Of a DNA stretch of 64,000 nucleotides, positions 1 through 9,062 are shown piece after piece; position 1 is the first letter of the stretch, and each line of letters starts with the position of its first letter. The stretch spans positions 62,001 to 126,000 of the forward strand of contig NZ_CAMVPU010000005.1 of the NCBI RefSeq assembly GCF_947169445.1, given 5' to 3'. The stretch is from an uncultured Butyrivibrio sp. (lineage in GTDB: Bacteria > Bacillota > Clostridia > Lachnospirales > Lachnospiraceae). The translations under genes and the position numbers were made by a program. The notes under the pieces are model-generated. The model was not told the origin of the DNA. It worked only from the letters and a program-made list of their open reading frames with translations, and did not search any database.

Positions 1-1002
1 GACAACATGCCTGACATCTTCGTTATAGAAGCTAACCAGGCAGCTAACTGGGATGGAATGCTTGCAGATCTTGCAGGTGAGGAATGGACTAACAAGACTG
101 GTTTCGAACTTGTAGATTCCAGCATGGGAACAATCGGCTTCCCTTACACTGTTGAGGCTACAGCTCTTGGTTACAACGCTGACCTTCTTGCTAAGGCTGG
201 TGTAGATCCTGCTTCTCTTACAAGCCCGGCAGCTTGGCAGGCAGCTTGTGAGACTCTTGATTCCAAGAAGGATGAGCTCGGAATCACAGCTGTATTTGGC
301 TGGTGCGCTGAGCCTACAAACCTTGGCTGGTCATCAGGTACACACGTATTTGGTCAGTATCTTGATGCAGGTCTTAAGGCTGATGATACAACATACATCG
401 ATCTTCTCAACGATGGTGGTAAGATTGACGAAGCTAGAATGAAGAAGTTTGCTGAGTTTATCGGAATGATGAACCAGTATTCAGATCCTTCTCTCCTTAT
501 CGACGGCACATATGACAATCAGGTTGCCGGCTTCAAGGAAGGCAAATATGTATTTATCACACAGGGTAACTGGTGTGTAACATCTCCTTCAGATGTTAAC
601 TTTGAGTGTGGCTTTGCTCCATACGCATTTGAAGATGGTATCAACACAATCATCGCTGGACCACCTTCATATTGGGTAGCTTATGCAAATGGTAATGTTG
701 ATGGCGCTAAGGCATTCTTTAACTGGTGCGCAGGCGATTCAGCTCAGAATATTCTTGTTAACGATGCTGGACTTGTATCTCCATTTGATGATTGCCAGTA
801 CGAAGCAGTTAACCCATTCTACAAGAGCATGAACAGCTACATCACAGCAGGCAACTACTCAGGATGGCACACAATGCTCAAGAAGGACGGTCTTCAGAAC
901 CAGACTTGTAATGTATTTGCAGATTATGCAAAGGGCAAGTTCGATGCTGACGGATTCGTTTCTACAATGGCACAGGTAATCTCAAGTTACTATGCACAGT
1001 AA
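1..1002 (+). CDS. Sugar ABC transporter substrate-binding protein (5' partial)
   Basis: This is the C-terminal 333 residues of an extracellular solute-binding protein of the family that serves CUT1 carbohydrate importers. The reading frame is open to the window edge, so the signal peptide and N-terminal lobe lie outside. The first internal Met at base 7 is not a credible start because it has no ribosome site. The sequence has the family pattern of aromatic residues in a binding-protein C-lobe (for example the run FITQGNWCV and the proline-rich hinge AGPPSYWVAYANG). Two permease genes follow on the same strand, so it is the binding component of that importer. The substrate cannot be read from sequence; an oligosaccharide is likely. 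Confidence 0.9.
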   Translation, partial: DNMPDIFVIEANQAANWDGMLADLAGEEWTNKTGFELVDSSMGTIGFPYTVEATALGYNADLLAKAGVDPASLTSPAAWQAACETLDSKKDELGITAVFGWCAEPTNLGWSSGTHVFGQYLDAGLKADDTTYIDLLNDGGKIDEARMKKFAEFIGMMNQYSDPSLLIDGTYDNQVAGFKEGKYVFITQGNWCVTSPSDVNFECGFAPYAFEDGINTIIAGPPSYWVAYANGNVDGAKAFFNWCAGDSAQNILVNDAGLVSPFDDCQYEAVNPFYKSMNSYITAGNYSGWHTMLKKDGLQNQTCNVFADYAKGKFDADGFVSTMAQVISSYYAQ

Positions 1003-1020
1003 TTAAGAAGGTATTATTTA

Positions 1021-1056
1021 GGGGGCAGGGCAAATTTTATACTCTGCCCCTATATA
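1021..1056 (+). terminator. Intercistronic hairpin between binding protein and permease genes
   Basis: A perfect 7-bp stem (GGGGCAG at 1022-1028 with CTGCCCC at 1044-1050) lies 20 bases after the binding-protein stop. It is followed by an A/T-rich stretch without a clean T-run. Hairpins at this place in importer operons usually lower permease expression relative to the binding protein or protect the upstream mRNA. Partial terminator or processing/stabilising hairpin are both possible. Confidence 0.55.
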
Positions 1057-1116
1057 TTCTCAAAATAAGTACATCATCACACTACATTTCCACCACCCAG
1101 GAAAGGGGGACTACAC

Positions 1117-2166
1117 ATGAGTACATTTTCCATCGGGAGAAAGGCCGTTTCTTTTATCAGCCTTATAGCAGGAATTGTGCTTGCGATTGCAGGTTTGGGA
1201 TTATCAATTGCCAAAACCGGTAACACATTTAGGGGAGCAATGTTTATCGGCGGTGTTATTCTGTTTTTCATCGGACTATATCTTTTCCCAACCCTTAAGC
1301 ACCATCGTTCGATCATCAATTTCATTTTTCTTTTCCCACTACTGTTTGCCTTTATGGTAACCGTCATCATTCCACTGGTACTTGGTATCGGATATTCATT
1401 TACCGACTGGAACGGTATTACATTAAAGGGATTTGTTGGAGTTTCCAACTACACCAGAATGTTTAAGCAGCCAGCGTTCTTATGGTCAATACTTCTTACA
1501 TTCTTATTCGTAGTATTTAACATGATCCTGGTTAACCTCGTAGCTTTTTTACTCGCACTTTTATGCACTTCCAAAATCAAAGGACTTGGCTTTTTCAGAG
1601 CAGCCTACTTCCTTCCTAACCTGATCGGAGGAATCGTTCTTGGTTATATCTGGCAGTTCATCTTCAGTAATGTAGTAACTAAGTTCACAGGAACTTACTC
1701 AATGCTTTCGGACACAAATACGGCTTTCTTAGCCATTATTATCGTATATATTTGGCAGTATGCAGGTTATATCATGCTTATCTACATCACAGGACTTAAC
1801 ACTATTCCGGGTGACGTACTTGAGGCTTCTGCCATCGATGGAGCAAACAAAACTCAGACTCTTTTCAATATCAAGCTTCCTATGATTGCTCCAACCATTA
1901 CAATTTGTACATTCCTTACACTTACATCCGCATTTAAGCAGTTCGATGTAAACCTTGCTCTTACAAATGGTAAGGGATCAGTAAACTTCCTTGGCTCATA
2001 TATCGCCAACGGAACTGAGATGCTTGCTCTTAACATTTACAGCACAGCAGTTATCAATAACGATTATGCACTTGGACAGGCAAAGGCCGTATTGTTCTTC
2101 ATCATCCTTGCAGTTGTCTCCATTGTGCAGGTTAGAATATCTAATAAGAAGGAGGTGGAATTATAA
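1117..2166 (+). CDS. Sugar ABC transporter permease, MalF/UgpA-like
   Basis: Integral-membrane permease (349 aa) of a CUT1 carbohydrate importer, in the cytoplasmic membrane. It has an extra N-terminal pair of hydrophobic segments (about residues 10-55) before the usual six-helix core. The EAA loop that docks the ATPase is clear near residue 235 (EASAIDGANKTQTLFNIKLP). An AGGAAAGGGGG ribosome site precedes the ATG by about 7 bases. The stop overlaps the start of the next permease by one base (TAATG), which indicates translational coupling. No ATPase gene is present here, consistent with sharing a MsmX-type ATPase encoded elsewhere, as is common in Firmicutes (inference). Confidence 0.93.
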   Translation: MSTFSIGRKAVSFISLIAGIVLAIAGLGLSIAKTGNTFRGAMFIGGVILFFIGLYLFPTLKHHRSIINFIFLFPLLFAFMVTVIIPLVLGIGYSFTDWNGITLKGFVGVSNYTRMFKQPAFLWSILLTFLFVVFNMILVNLVAFLLALLCTSKIKGLGFFRAAYFLPNLIGGIVLGYIWQFIFSNVVTKFTGTYSMLSDTNTAFLAIIIVYIWQYAGYIMLIYITGLNTIPGDVLEASAIDGANKTQTLFNIKLPMIAPTITICTFLTLTSAFKQFDVNLALTNGKGSVNFLGSYIANGTEMLALNIYSTAVINNDYALGQAKAVLFFIILAVVSIVQVRISNKKEVEL

Positions 2167-3035
2167 TGCATACAAAGGAAAAAACATCCAGCGTTGTTAT
2201 CAGATTGATAATCGCTATTATCATCGCAATCTATGTATTATTCCCATTTTTCCTGCTTCTTATAAACTCAGGAAAAGTAACCTCTGACATTACTTCAAAT
2301 CCAGTAAGTCTTGCAGGTGCAAGCTTTGGACAGCTCCTTGAAAATATTAAGGCAGTTATAAACGATCCTAACTTCCTTTTCTGGACTTCCTTCGGATCAT
2401 CAGCTCTTATTACTATTCTGTCACTGGTTCTTTTATCACTCTTTGGAGCTATGGCAGCCTGGGTAATCTGCCGTAACAAGACTGTATGGTCAACAGTTAT
2501 TTACTTTACCTTCATCGCATCAATGATCATTCCTTTCCAGGTAGTAATGCTTCCACTTATTTCTACTTTCCGTGATGTTGGTAAGTTTATTGGTATTTCA
2601 ATGCTTCAGTCAGTTCCGGGAATTGTTTTTGCATATCTCGGATTTGGCGGAGCGATGACAGTCTTCATCTTAAATGGTTTCATTAAGGGAGTTCCTTATG
2701 ATCTTGAAGAAGCAGCTTCAATCGATGGTTGCTCACCGGAACAGACATTTTTCCAGATCATCTTCCCTCTTCTGACACCGGTTATTACTACTGTTACTAT
2801 TCTTAATGGTATGTGGATCTGGAATGACTACCTTCTTCCATCAATGATGCTAGGACAGAACGGTCGTGTTATGACAATCCCGATTGCGATTCAGAAGTTT
2901 GTAGGCTCTTATGTAAAGAGCTGGGATAGAATTCTTCCGGCAGCGCTTCTTGCAATCATTCCTATGATCATTATTTTCCTGATTGCTCAGAAGCAGATCA
3001 TGGAAGGTATGATTGAGGGTGCTGTTAAAGGTTAA
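2166..3035 (+). CDS. Sugar ABC transporter permease, MalG-like
   Basis: Second permease (289 aa) of the importer, with about six membrane helices and the EAA loop near residue 185 (EEAASIDGCSPEQTFFQIIF). It would pair with the preceding permease to form the membrane channel. The start codon overlaps the upstream stop and is preceded by GGAGGTGG inside the end of the upstream gene. The gene is the last of the operon; a strong hairpin terminator follows within 10 bases. Length and motif order are normal for the family. Confidence 0.94.
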   Translation: MHTKEKTSSVVIRLIIAIIIAIYVLFPFFLLLINSGKVTSDITSNPVSLAGASFGQLLENIKAVINDPNFLFWTSFGSSALITILSLVLLSLFGAMAAWVICRNKTVWSTVIYFTFIASMIIPFQVVMLPLISTFRDVGKFIGISMLQSVPGIVFAYLGFGGAMTVFILNGFIKGVPYDLEEAASIDGCSPEQTFFQIIFPLLTPVITTVTILNGMWIWNDYLLPSMMLGQNGRVMTIPIAIQKFVGSYVKSWDRILPAALLAIIPMIIIFLIAQKQIMEGMIEGAVKG

Positions 3036-3040
3036 ACTCA

Positions 3041-3086
3041 AAAGAGAGAGCTTTTCCATAATAAGGAAAAAGCTCTCTCTTTTATA
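3041..3086. terminator. Bidirectional Rho-independent terminator
   Basis: A long stem joins AAAGAGAGAGCTTTTCC (3041-3057) to its near-perfect complement at 3064-3083, with a short A/T loop and T-rich flanks on both sides. It separates the plus-strand importer operon from the convergent manC gene and can stop transcription in both directions. Confidence 0.9.
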
Positions 3087-3096
3087 ATTTCAGTAA

Positions 3097-4410
3097 TTAT
3101 TTGAGTTCGTACTTCACCTTGTCGTCGACACTGATGTCTGAGCCAAGTTGGACTTCGATGAGTTTGAGCTCAGTATCGGCCACTACGGTGTGTTTGCAGC
3201 CGGCTTTCATGGTAATAACATCACCAGACTTAACTGGTGTTTCTACGCTGTCGATGACAGTCTTGCCGGTTCCTGAAATAACCACCCATACCTCATCTCT
3301 GTGGTTGTGAAGGTGATAGTTCATGGAATGTCCCGCATTAAGTGTTACCTTGATAGTCACGCTCTCAGGCTCAACGTCGATAACCTTGAAATTTCCCCAG
3401 GATTTTTCAGCAAACATTATGCGCTGAACAATGCCATCTACATAGGGCTTGATATAAGAGCTCTGCTCTTTGTCGGAAACAAGAATTCCTTCCGGAGATG
3501 CAGAAATTACAACATCTGTAAGGCCCATAGCCAATACAGGAACATCCATCTCATTTACGATATGAACGCCTTTGCAGGTTTCATTCATCTGTCCTTTACC
3601 AACAATGTTCTCTTCCATTGCTTCTGTAAGAGTGTTCCAGGTTCCAAGGTCCTTCCACTCTCCTGCAAAGCGCATAACCTGAATCTTATCTTCTTTTTCT
3701 ACAACTGCGTAGTCAAAAGAAATCTTGGTAAGAGTCTCATACTTATCAAAAAGATCCTGATAGTCCTTAAAATCTATAAGCTCATGAGCCTTTTCAAGCA
3801 CGTATTTAAGCTTGTAAGCAAAGACGCCACCATTCCACAGAGCACCCTGTGAAATATAGTCCTTGGCAACTTCTATTGAAGGCTTTTCTTTGAAATTAGA
3901 AACAGCACTTACGTTATCCTTGGTAGCAGGGATGATATAGCCGTACTTCTCAGATGGATATGTAGGCTCAATTCCCATAAGAACCAGGTTAGCCTCACCC
4001 TTATCCGCCTGATCAGAAAGAGCCTTAAGCGCTGTAAAATACTCATCCTCAACATATGGATCAACAGGACATACTACAACTGACTCCTCAGGACTGATTC
4101 CAAGTACGTCAACAAGATAAGCTGTAGCCAGAGCAATTGCAGGGAATGTATCTCTTCTGCAAGGCTCTATAGAAATGCCCACATCAGTACCAAGCTGGTT
4201 GTGAATTGATGAGACCTGTGTCTTACTGGTGGCAATGGTCACTGTAGCATCCTTATCTACCTTCTTGATCTGACGATAGACTCTCTGAACCATGGACTCG
4301 TAGCTTCCATCTTCCCCCTTGAAAATCTTTATAAACTGTTTGGATCTGATATCATTGGACAAGGGCCAAAGTCTCTTTCCTGACCCGCCTGATAAAAGAA
4401 CTATATTCAT
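3097..4410 (-). CDS. manC: Mannose-1-phosphate guanylyltransferase with cupin (PMI type II-like) domain
   Basis: Cytosolic enzyme making GDP-mannose from mannose-1-phosphate and GTP; family members with the cupin domain can also isomerise fructose-6-P to mannose-6-P. The N-terminal nucleotidyltransferase opens with the signature LLSGGSGKRLWPLS and has FKEKPS near residue 170. The C-terminal cupin (about residues 335-430) shows metal-ligand spacing in NYHLHNHRDEVW and a late His (CKHTVV). At 437 aa it is somewhat shorter than classic AlgA/ManC (about 480). AAGGAGG lies 4 bases before the ATG. It probably supplies GDP-mannose for exopolysaccharide or glycoconjugates. Whether the isomerase half is active cannot be judged. 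Confidence 0.92.
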   Translation of the reverse strand: MNIVLLSGGSGKRLWPLSNDIRSKQFIKIFKGEDGSYESMVQRVYRQIKKVDKDATVTIATSKTQVSSIHNQLGTDVGISIEPCRRDTFPAIALATAYLVDVLGISPEESVVVCPVDPYVEDEYFTALKALSDQADKGEANLVLMGIEPTYPSEKYGYIIPATKDNVSAVSNFKEKPSIEVAKDYISQGALWNGGVFAYKLKYVLEKAHELIDFKDYQDLFDKYETLTKISFDYAVVEKEDKIQVMRFAGEWKDLGTWNTLTEAMEENIVGKGQMNETCKGVHIVNEMDVPVLAMGLTDVVISASPEGILVSDKEQSSYIKPYVDGIVQRIMFAEKSWGNFKVIDVEPESVTIKVTLNAGHSMNYHLHNHRDEVWVVISGTGKTVIDSVETPVKSGDVITMKAGCKHTVVADTELKLIEVQLGSDISVDDKVKYELK

Positions 4411-4431
4411 TTTGCCTCCTTAAACTAATCA

Positions 4432-4460
4432 GCCCTGAAAGGTGTTTAATCTCTCAGGGC
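4432..4460. other. Hairpin in the manC leader
   Basis: A perfect 7-bp stem GCCCTGA (4432-4438) / TCAGGGC (4454-4460), extended by two pairs, lies about 20 bases upstream of manC and downstream of the SGNH gene. Neither side has a proper T-run, so it may be a weak terminator for the upstream gene or a leader structure. Confidence 0.4.
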
Positions 4461-4557
4461 ATATTTATTAGCATAATATATTATATATCTTTTTCTGTTC
4501 AAATTATACTATCACTAAGCGCATCAGCACTTACATTATATATATAAAAGTATCTTA

Positions 4558-5574
4558 TCACATACTCTGTGCTGCATCCTGACTGATCACAGCCATATAA
4601 TAGGAATACAGATTCTTGTATGTGTCCTTATTATAGTGAAGGCCATCAGGTGTACTAAAACCGACCTGCTGTAGATAGGTATAACTGTCAATCCAGTGAA
4701 CTCTTGGATCAAGTCCTTCCTTAAGCGTGGTATTGAAGGATTCAATCTGTGAATTCGAAACGCTTGCAGAAGATCCAACAGGTGTAACTGCTGAATAATA
4801 TACCGTTATTCCTGCATCTGTCCAGGCATCCATATAGCTATTTACAAGATTCACATATTTCTTGGCATTCCTAAGATCATTCACACCAAAGTTAATGATC
4901 ATGGTAGTACCCTTGCCGGCGTACTGAGGAATGGCAGCAATTGCTGTATCCTTGAAATAACTATAACCTTCACCAACCTTGGCTATATAAGCCTTGTCAC
5001 TAGAGCCAACAGCAAGCTGCATCTGAACTGTTCTGGAATCACCCACAAAAAGATATGGAATACCAGGAATCTCAGTAACCATGTAATCGCCTCTGATAAA
5101 GCCTATCATATCCTTAAAAGTCACTTCGTACCAGCCATTATCTGTAGCTCCAAGAACCGACATTGCAGTTCCCCAGGCAACCTTTCCAATACGCTCGTAA
5201 TCAGTGCCTGCGCCAAGTCTTACATTAACAGTATCACTGGCATACATTGTGGTAGGTGTATCAAAAGCAACCACGTTGTATGATGTTAAAGCTGCTGTAC
5301 TAACATCATTTATTGATGTTTCTGTAAAAGCAGTATCAATCTGATCGTTATCTAAAAGTCCCAGGTTCACTGTTGTCGTAGCTGCTGCAGCTGCAGTTTC
5401 ATTTGTAATCGTTGTAACTAATGTAGTACTCGAAAACTCTGCCGAAGATGTAATATCCGATATCTCATCTTTTCTGATGCAAAAGCCGATAACGAAGGCA
5501 AACACTGTTGCAAAGGTGATCAAAACTATTAGGTTTTTCTTATTTTCTTTATACATGTTCATAATAGCTGTCAT
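4558..5574 (-). CDS. Membrane-anchored SH3b-SGNH/GDSL hydrolase
   Basis: Predicted exported esterase-like protein (338 aa). It has an N-terminal hydrophobic anchor (about residues 13-29), a Ser/Thr-rich linker, a bacterial SH3 domain (about 110-165, with VNVRLGAGTDYERIG and GWYEVTF) and a C-terminal SGNH domain. The catalytic blocks are visible: GDSR near residue 178 (nucleophile Ser), FGVND near 229 and DGLHY near 314 (Asp/His). The SH3 domain suggests binding to peptidoglycan or wall peptides, so it may deacetylate or process wall polymer (inference). The ribosome site is weak; Met5 or Met7 could also be the start. It is transcribed toward manC. Confidence 0.85.
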   Translation of the reverse strand: MTAIMNMYKENKKNLIVLITFATVFAFVIGFCIRKDEISDITSSAEFSSTTLVTTITNETAAAAATTTVNLGLLDNDQIDTAFTETSINDVSTAALTSYNVVAFDTPTTMYASDTVNVRLGAGTDYERIGKVAWGTAMSVLGATDNGWYEVTFKDMIGFIRGDYMVTEIPGIPYLFVGDSRTVQMQLAVGSSDKAYIAKVGEGYSYFKDTAIAAIPQYAGKGTTMIINFGVNDLRNAKKYVNLVNSYMDAWTDAGITVYYSAVTPVGSSASVSNSQIESFNTTLKEGLDPRVHWIDSYTYLQQVGFSTPDGLHYNKDTYKNLYSYYMAVISQDAAQSM

Positions 5575-5700
5575 TATATAAATAAATGAAATTCCTTTTT
5601 AGTCAGTTTTCTAATCTTTGAAATTTTACAATAATTGTAACAATATGTCAAATTCACCAAATTTCAGCTTCCGTTTTCGTCACAGTTGATGTGAATCATA

Positions 5701-5733
5701 TTCTCACGAAAACCGCATTTCTGTCAAAACAGT
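5701..5733 (+). repeat. Partial copy of the 17.6-kb palindromic element (right end)
   Basis: The stretch beginning TTCTCACGAAA and ending GCATTTCTGTC..AACAGT matches the right end of the element at 17611-17755, with the internal GCGC palindrome deleted. It lies in the spacer between the SGNH gene and glmS. See the finding on the MITE-like element. Confidence 0.5.
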
Positions 5734-5744
5734 ATGCAGCTTAC

Positions 5745-5786
5745 TTGAAAAAAACAGCTTGGAAATCCTAGAACTTCCGAGCTGTT
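5745..5786 (-). terminator. Rho-independent terminator of the glmS operon
   Basis: On the minus strand AACAGCT (5780-5786) pairs with AGCTGTT (5753-5759), with an inner GGAA/TTCC stem, and is followed by a run of T. It lies 39 bases after the glmS stop and ends the nagB-glmM-glmS transcript. Confidence 0.88.
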
Positions 5787-5824
5787 ATAATTATTCTTAG
5801 ATAAAAATTCCAAGAATACATTTT

Positions 5825-7696
5825 TTATTCAACCGTAACACTCTTTGCAAGGTTCCTTGGCTTATCAACATCAAGTCCTTTTGCAACTGAGGTGTAGTAG
5901 CCAAGAAGCTGAAGTGGTATGATTGCAAGGCTTCCTACGAAGTGCTCGTCAACCTTAGGGATATATACTGTGAAGTCGCACTGATCTTCTACATTGTATC
6001 TGCCATAGGTTGTAAGTCCCATCAGATATGCTCCGCGGCTCTTACACTCTACCATGTTGGAAACAGTCTTCTCATAGAGATCTGACTGGGTAAGAACACC
6101 GATTACAAGTGTGCCGTTCTCGATAAGTGAGATAGTTCCATGCTTAAGTTCTCCGGCAGCATAAGCCTCTGAATGGATATAGCTTATCTCCTTCATCTTA
6201 AGGCTTCCCTCAAGAGAAATTGCGTAGTCGATTCCTCTTCCGATAAAGAAGATATCGTGTGCGTTGGAGTACTTAGCTGCAAACCACTGCAGGCGCTCCT
6301 TCTCTTCAAGGATCTTCTCTATCTTCTCAGGGATACTCTTTATCTGCTCTACATAGTAACTCATCTTCTCAGCATCAGTAAGTGTTCCCCTTACTTCACC
6401 AAACTTAAGTGTAAGAAGGTATCCGCATACAAGCTGGCAGCTGTAAGCCTTTGTAGTAGCTACTGAGATCTCAGGACCTGCAATTGTATACATCACATAG
6501 TCAGCTTCTCTTGCGATTGATGATCCAACTACATTTACGATAGCAAGTGTCTTAAGGCCTTCTTCCCTGGCCATACGAAGGGCTGCAAGTGAATCTGCAG
6601 TCTCACCTGACTGAGAGATAACTATGGCAAGAGCCTTCTTGTTAAGGTGCATCTTACGGTATCTGAACTCTGATGCCAGTTCTACTCTTACAGGGATATC
6701 TGTGAGTTCTTCTATAACATACTGGACTTCCATTCCAACGTGCCATGCTGAACCGCAGGCTACGATGTAGATCTGAGTAAAGTCCTTTATATCCTCGTCG
6801 GTAAGTCCAACCTCAGACAGATCAATATTGCCATCCTTGATGTACTTACTGATGGTATCTGAAACAGCCTTTGGCTGCTCATGGATCTCTTTCATCATGA
6901 AGTGCTCAAAGCCGCCCTTTTCAGCTGCTTCTGCTGAGAAGGTAACTGTTGTCACTTCCTTCTGTACTTCGTCACCATCGATGTTAAAGAAGGTAACGTC
7001 ACCGGCCTTGATCCTGGCCATTTCCATGTCATCGATATAGTAAACGTCTCTTGTATACTTAAGGATAGCAGGAACATCAGATGCTATGAAGGATTCATCC
7101 TCCTGAACACCGATGATCATAGGAGACTGTTTTCTTGCTACATAGATCTCGCCCGGATGGTCATTGAACATTACTTCAAGAGCGTAGGAACCACGTACTC
7201 TAACCAGTGTCTTGGCAATGGCATCTATAGGTCCCATGTTGTACTTCTTGTAGTAATAGTCAACAAGCTTTATCAGTACCTCTGTATCTGTATCTGAATA
7301 AAAAACATAGTCATGCTTTATAAGCTTTTCTTTTAATTCCTGGAAGTTCTCAATGATACCGTTATGAACGCCCACAACCTCTGACTCAACAACGCCAGAA
7401 CCAGAACCTGTACAGTTTCCACTCACATGAGGATGAGCATTTATAAGGCTTGGTGCACCATGTGTTGCCCATCTGGTATGTCCGATACCGCAGCATCCTG
7501 TAAGGGCTGTTCCGCCGTTAGTCTTATTGGAAAGGTTAACGAGTTTACCCACTTCCTTGACAACAACAGCCTTTTCAGCGCCATCTCTTACAGCAATACC
7601 TGCTGAATCATATCCTCTGTATTCAAGTTTGGACAGGCCATCAAGAAGTATTGGTCCCGCCTGTTTATGACCTATATATCCTACTATTCCGCACAT
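5825..7696 (-). CDS. glmS: Glutamine--fructose-6-phosphate aminotransferase (isomerising)
   Basis: Cytosolic first enzyme of hexosamine synthesis: fructose-6-P plus glutamine gives glucosamine-6-P and glutamate. The mature N-terminal nucleophile Cys is residue 2 (MCGIVGYIG), followed by the Ntn glutaminase domain with YRGYDSAG and HTRWATHG, then two SIS domains (CGSAWHVG, SQSGETADS, AAGELKHG) and the C-terminal DKPRNLAKSVTVE. Length of 623 aa is normal. GGAGA precedes the ATG by 8 bases. It is the last gene of nagB / beta-helix acyltransferase / glmM / glmS, only 18 bases after glmM. This leaves no room for a glmS ribozyme leader, so regulation must act at the operon promoter. Confidence 0.97.
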   Translation of the reverse strand: MCGIVGYIGHKQAGPILLDGLSKLEYRGYDSAGIAVRDGAEKAVVVKEVGKLVNLSNKTNGGTALTGCCGIGHTRWATHGAPSLINAHPHVSGNCTGSGSGVVESEVVGVHNGIIENFQELKEKLIKHDYVFYSDTDTEVLIKLVDYYYKKYNMGPIDAIAKTLVRVRGSYALEVMFNDHPGEIYVARKQSPMIIGVQEDESFIASDVPAILKYTRDVYYIDDMEMARIKAGDVTFFNIDGDEVQKEVTTVTFSAEAAEKGGFEHFMMKEIHEQPKAVSDTISKYIKDGNIDLSEVGLTDEDIKDFTQIYIVACGSAWHVGMEVQYVIEELTDIPVRVELASEFRYRKMHLNKKALAIVISQSGETADSLAALRMAREEGLKTLAIVNVVGSSIAREADYVMYTIAGPEISVATTKAYSCQLVCGYLLTLKFGEVRGTLTDAEKMSYYVEQIKSIPEKIEKILEEKERLQWFAAKYSNAHDIFFIGRGIDYAISLEGSLKMKEISYIHSEAYAAGELKHGTISLIENGTLVIGVLTQSDLYEKTVSNMVECKSRGAYLMGLTTYGRYNVEDQCDFTVYIPKVDEHFVGSLAIIPLQLLGYYTSVAKGLDVDKPRNLAKSVTVE

Positions 7697-7714
7697 ATGT
7701 TATTTCTCCATTCT

Positions 7715-9061
7715 TTATACCAGATGTCCTTTTTCACGGATCACATCGATAACCTGATCCACATATTTCTCGCAGATCTCATCGCTCTCTGCTTCCACCA
7801 TTACGCGGATAACAGGCTCTGTACCTGACTCTCTCACAAGAATACGTCCTGTATCTCCAAGAGCATTAGCAACTTCATCAACTGCCTTCTGAACATCAGG
7901 ATCGTTCTGAGCATCAGGCTTACTCTTTACACGAACATTCTTAAGAACCTGAGGATAGAATACCACAGGTGCTGCAAGCTCGCTCATCGGCTTTTCTTTT
8001 GCCAGCATAACTTCCATCATTTTAAGGCTTGTAAGGATTCCATCACCGGTTGTTGCATACTTGGAAAAGATGATATGGCCGGACTGCTCACCGCCGATAC
8101 GGTGGCCGTTCTGCACCATGTTCTCATATACGTATTTATCACCAACCTTGGTCTTCTCATATTCGATGCCTACTTTATCAAGTGCCTTGTAAAGGCCGAA
8201 GTTACTCATGATTGTAGTAACAACCTTGTTGTTTACAAGCTTGCCACGTTCCTTCATATACTGTCCGTAAACATAGATGATATGGTCTCCGGTGATGACA
8301 TTGCCCTTTTCATCTACACAAAGACATCTGTCAGCATCGCCATCATATGCAAAACCGATATCGAGGCCTTTTTCTACAACAAACTTCTGAAGGTGCTCGA
8401 TATGTGTTGAGCCGCAGTCTGTGTTGATATTGAGTCCGTCAGGAGCATCATTCATGACATAGGTCTTGGCTCCAAGAGCATCAAATACGCCCTTTGCAAT
8501 CTGCCATGCAGCACCGTTAGCCACATCAAGTCCCACCTTTACATCCTTGAAGCTGTACTTGGAAAGTGAAATAAGATAACCGATGTAGCGGTTTCTGCCG
8601 GCTACATAATCAACTGTTCTTCCGATGTTATCTCTTTCTGCTACAGGCACCTCAAACTTGCCATCAATGTAGTCTTCAACCTTGAGGATTGTCTCCTCAT
8701 CCATCTTCTCACCATTTCCGTTAAGGAGCTTGATTCCATTGTCATAGTATGGATTGTGAGAAGCAGAGATCATGATTCCGCAGTCGAAATCATCAACTCT
8801 TGTAATATATGCTACAGAAGGAGTTGTGGTAACATGCATGATGTAGGCATCTGCGCCACTCGCCATAAGACCTGTGCAGAGGGCATACTCAAACATGTAA
8901 CTGCTTCTTCTGGTGTCCTTTCCTATTACTATCTTAGCTTTTTTACCCTGATTGGCACCGTAGTACCAGCCAAGGAAACGTCCTATCTGCACAGCGTGCT
9001 CAAAGGTTAAGTTCTTGTTAGCTTCACCTCGAAAGCCGTCTGTTCCGAAATACTTTCCCAT
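7715..9061 (-). CDS. glmM: Phosphoglucosamine mutase
   Basis: Cytosolic enzyme converting glucosamine-6-P to glucosamine-1-P. The phosphoserine loop ISASHNPYYDNG (around residue 100), the metal-binding DGDADR (about 240) and the C-terminal phosphate loop RESGTEP are all present; 448 aa is the usual length. I chose the start at 9061 (MGKYFGTDGFRG). The domain begins there, GAGGAG lies 7 bases upstream, and the upstream stop TGA is only one base away. Reading the frame 21 codons further upstream would run into the preceding gene. Confidence 0.97.
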   Translation of the reverse strand: MGKYFGTDGFRGEANKNLTFEHAVQIGRFLGWYYGANQGKKAKIVIGKDTRRSSYMFEYALCTGLMASGADAYIMHVTTTPSVAYITRVDDFDCGIMISASHNPYYDNGIKLLNGNGEKMDEETILKVEDYIDGKFEVPVAERDNIGRTVDYVAGRNRYIGYLISLSKYSFKDVKVGLDVANGAAWQIAKGVFDALGAKTYVMNDAPDGLNINTDCGSTHIEHLQKFVVEKGLDIGFAYDGDADRCLCVDEKGNVITGDHIIYVYGQYMKERGKLVNNKVVTTIMSNFGLYKALDKVGIEYEKTKVGDKYVYENMVQNGHRIGGEQSGHIIFSKYATTGDGILTSLKMMEVMLAKEKPMSELAAPVVFYPQVLKNVRVKSKPDAQNDPDVQKAVDEVANALGDTGRILVRESGTEPVIRVMVEAESDEICEKYVDQVIDVIREKGHLV

Positions 9062-9062
9062 C

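Noticed and set aside
4432..4460. Hairpin as a true terminator
   Set aside because: Stem is good but neither strand has a T-run, so it was listed only as a hairpin.
7697..7714. Possible glmS ribozyme upstream of glmS
   Set aside because: Only 18 bases separate glmM and glmS, far too short for the ribozyme.
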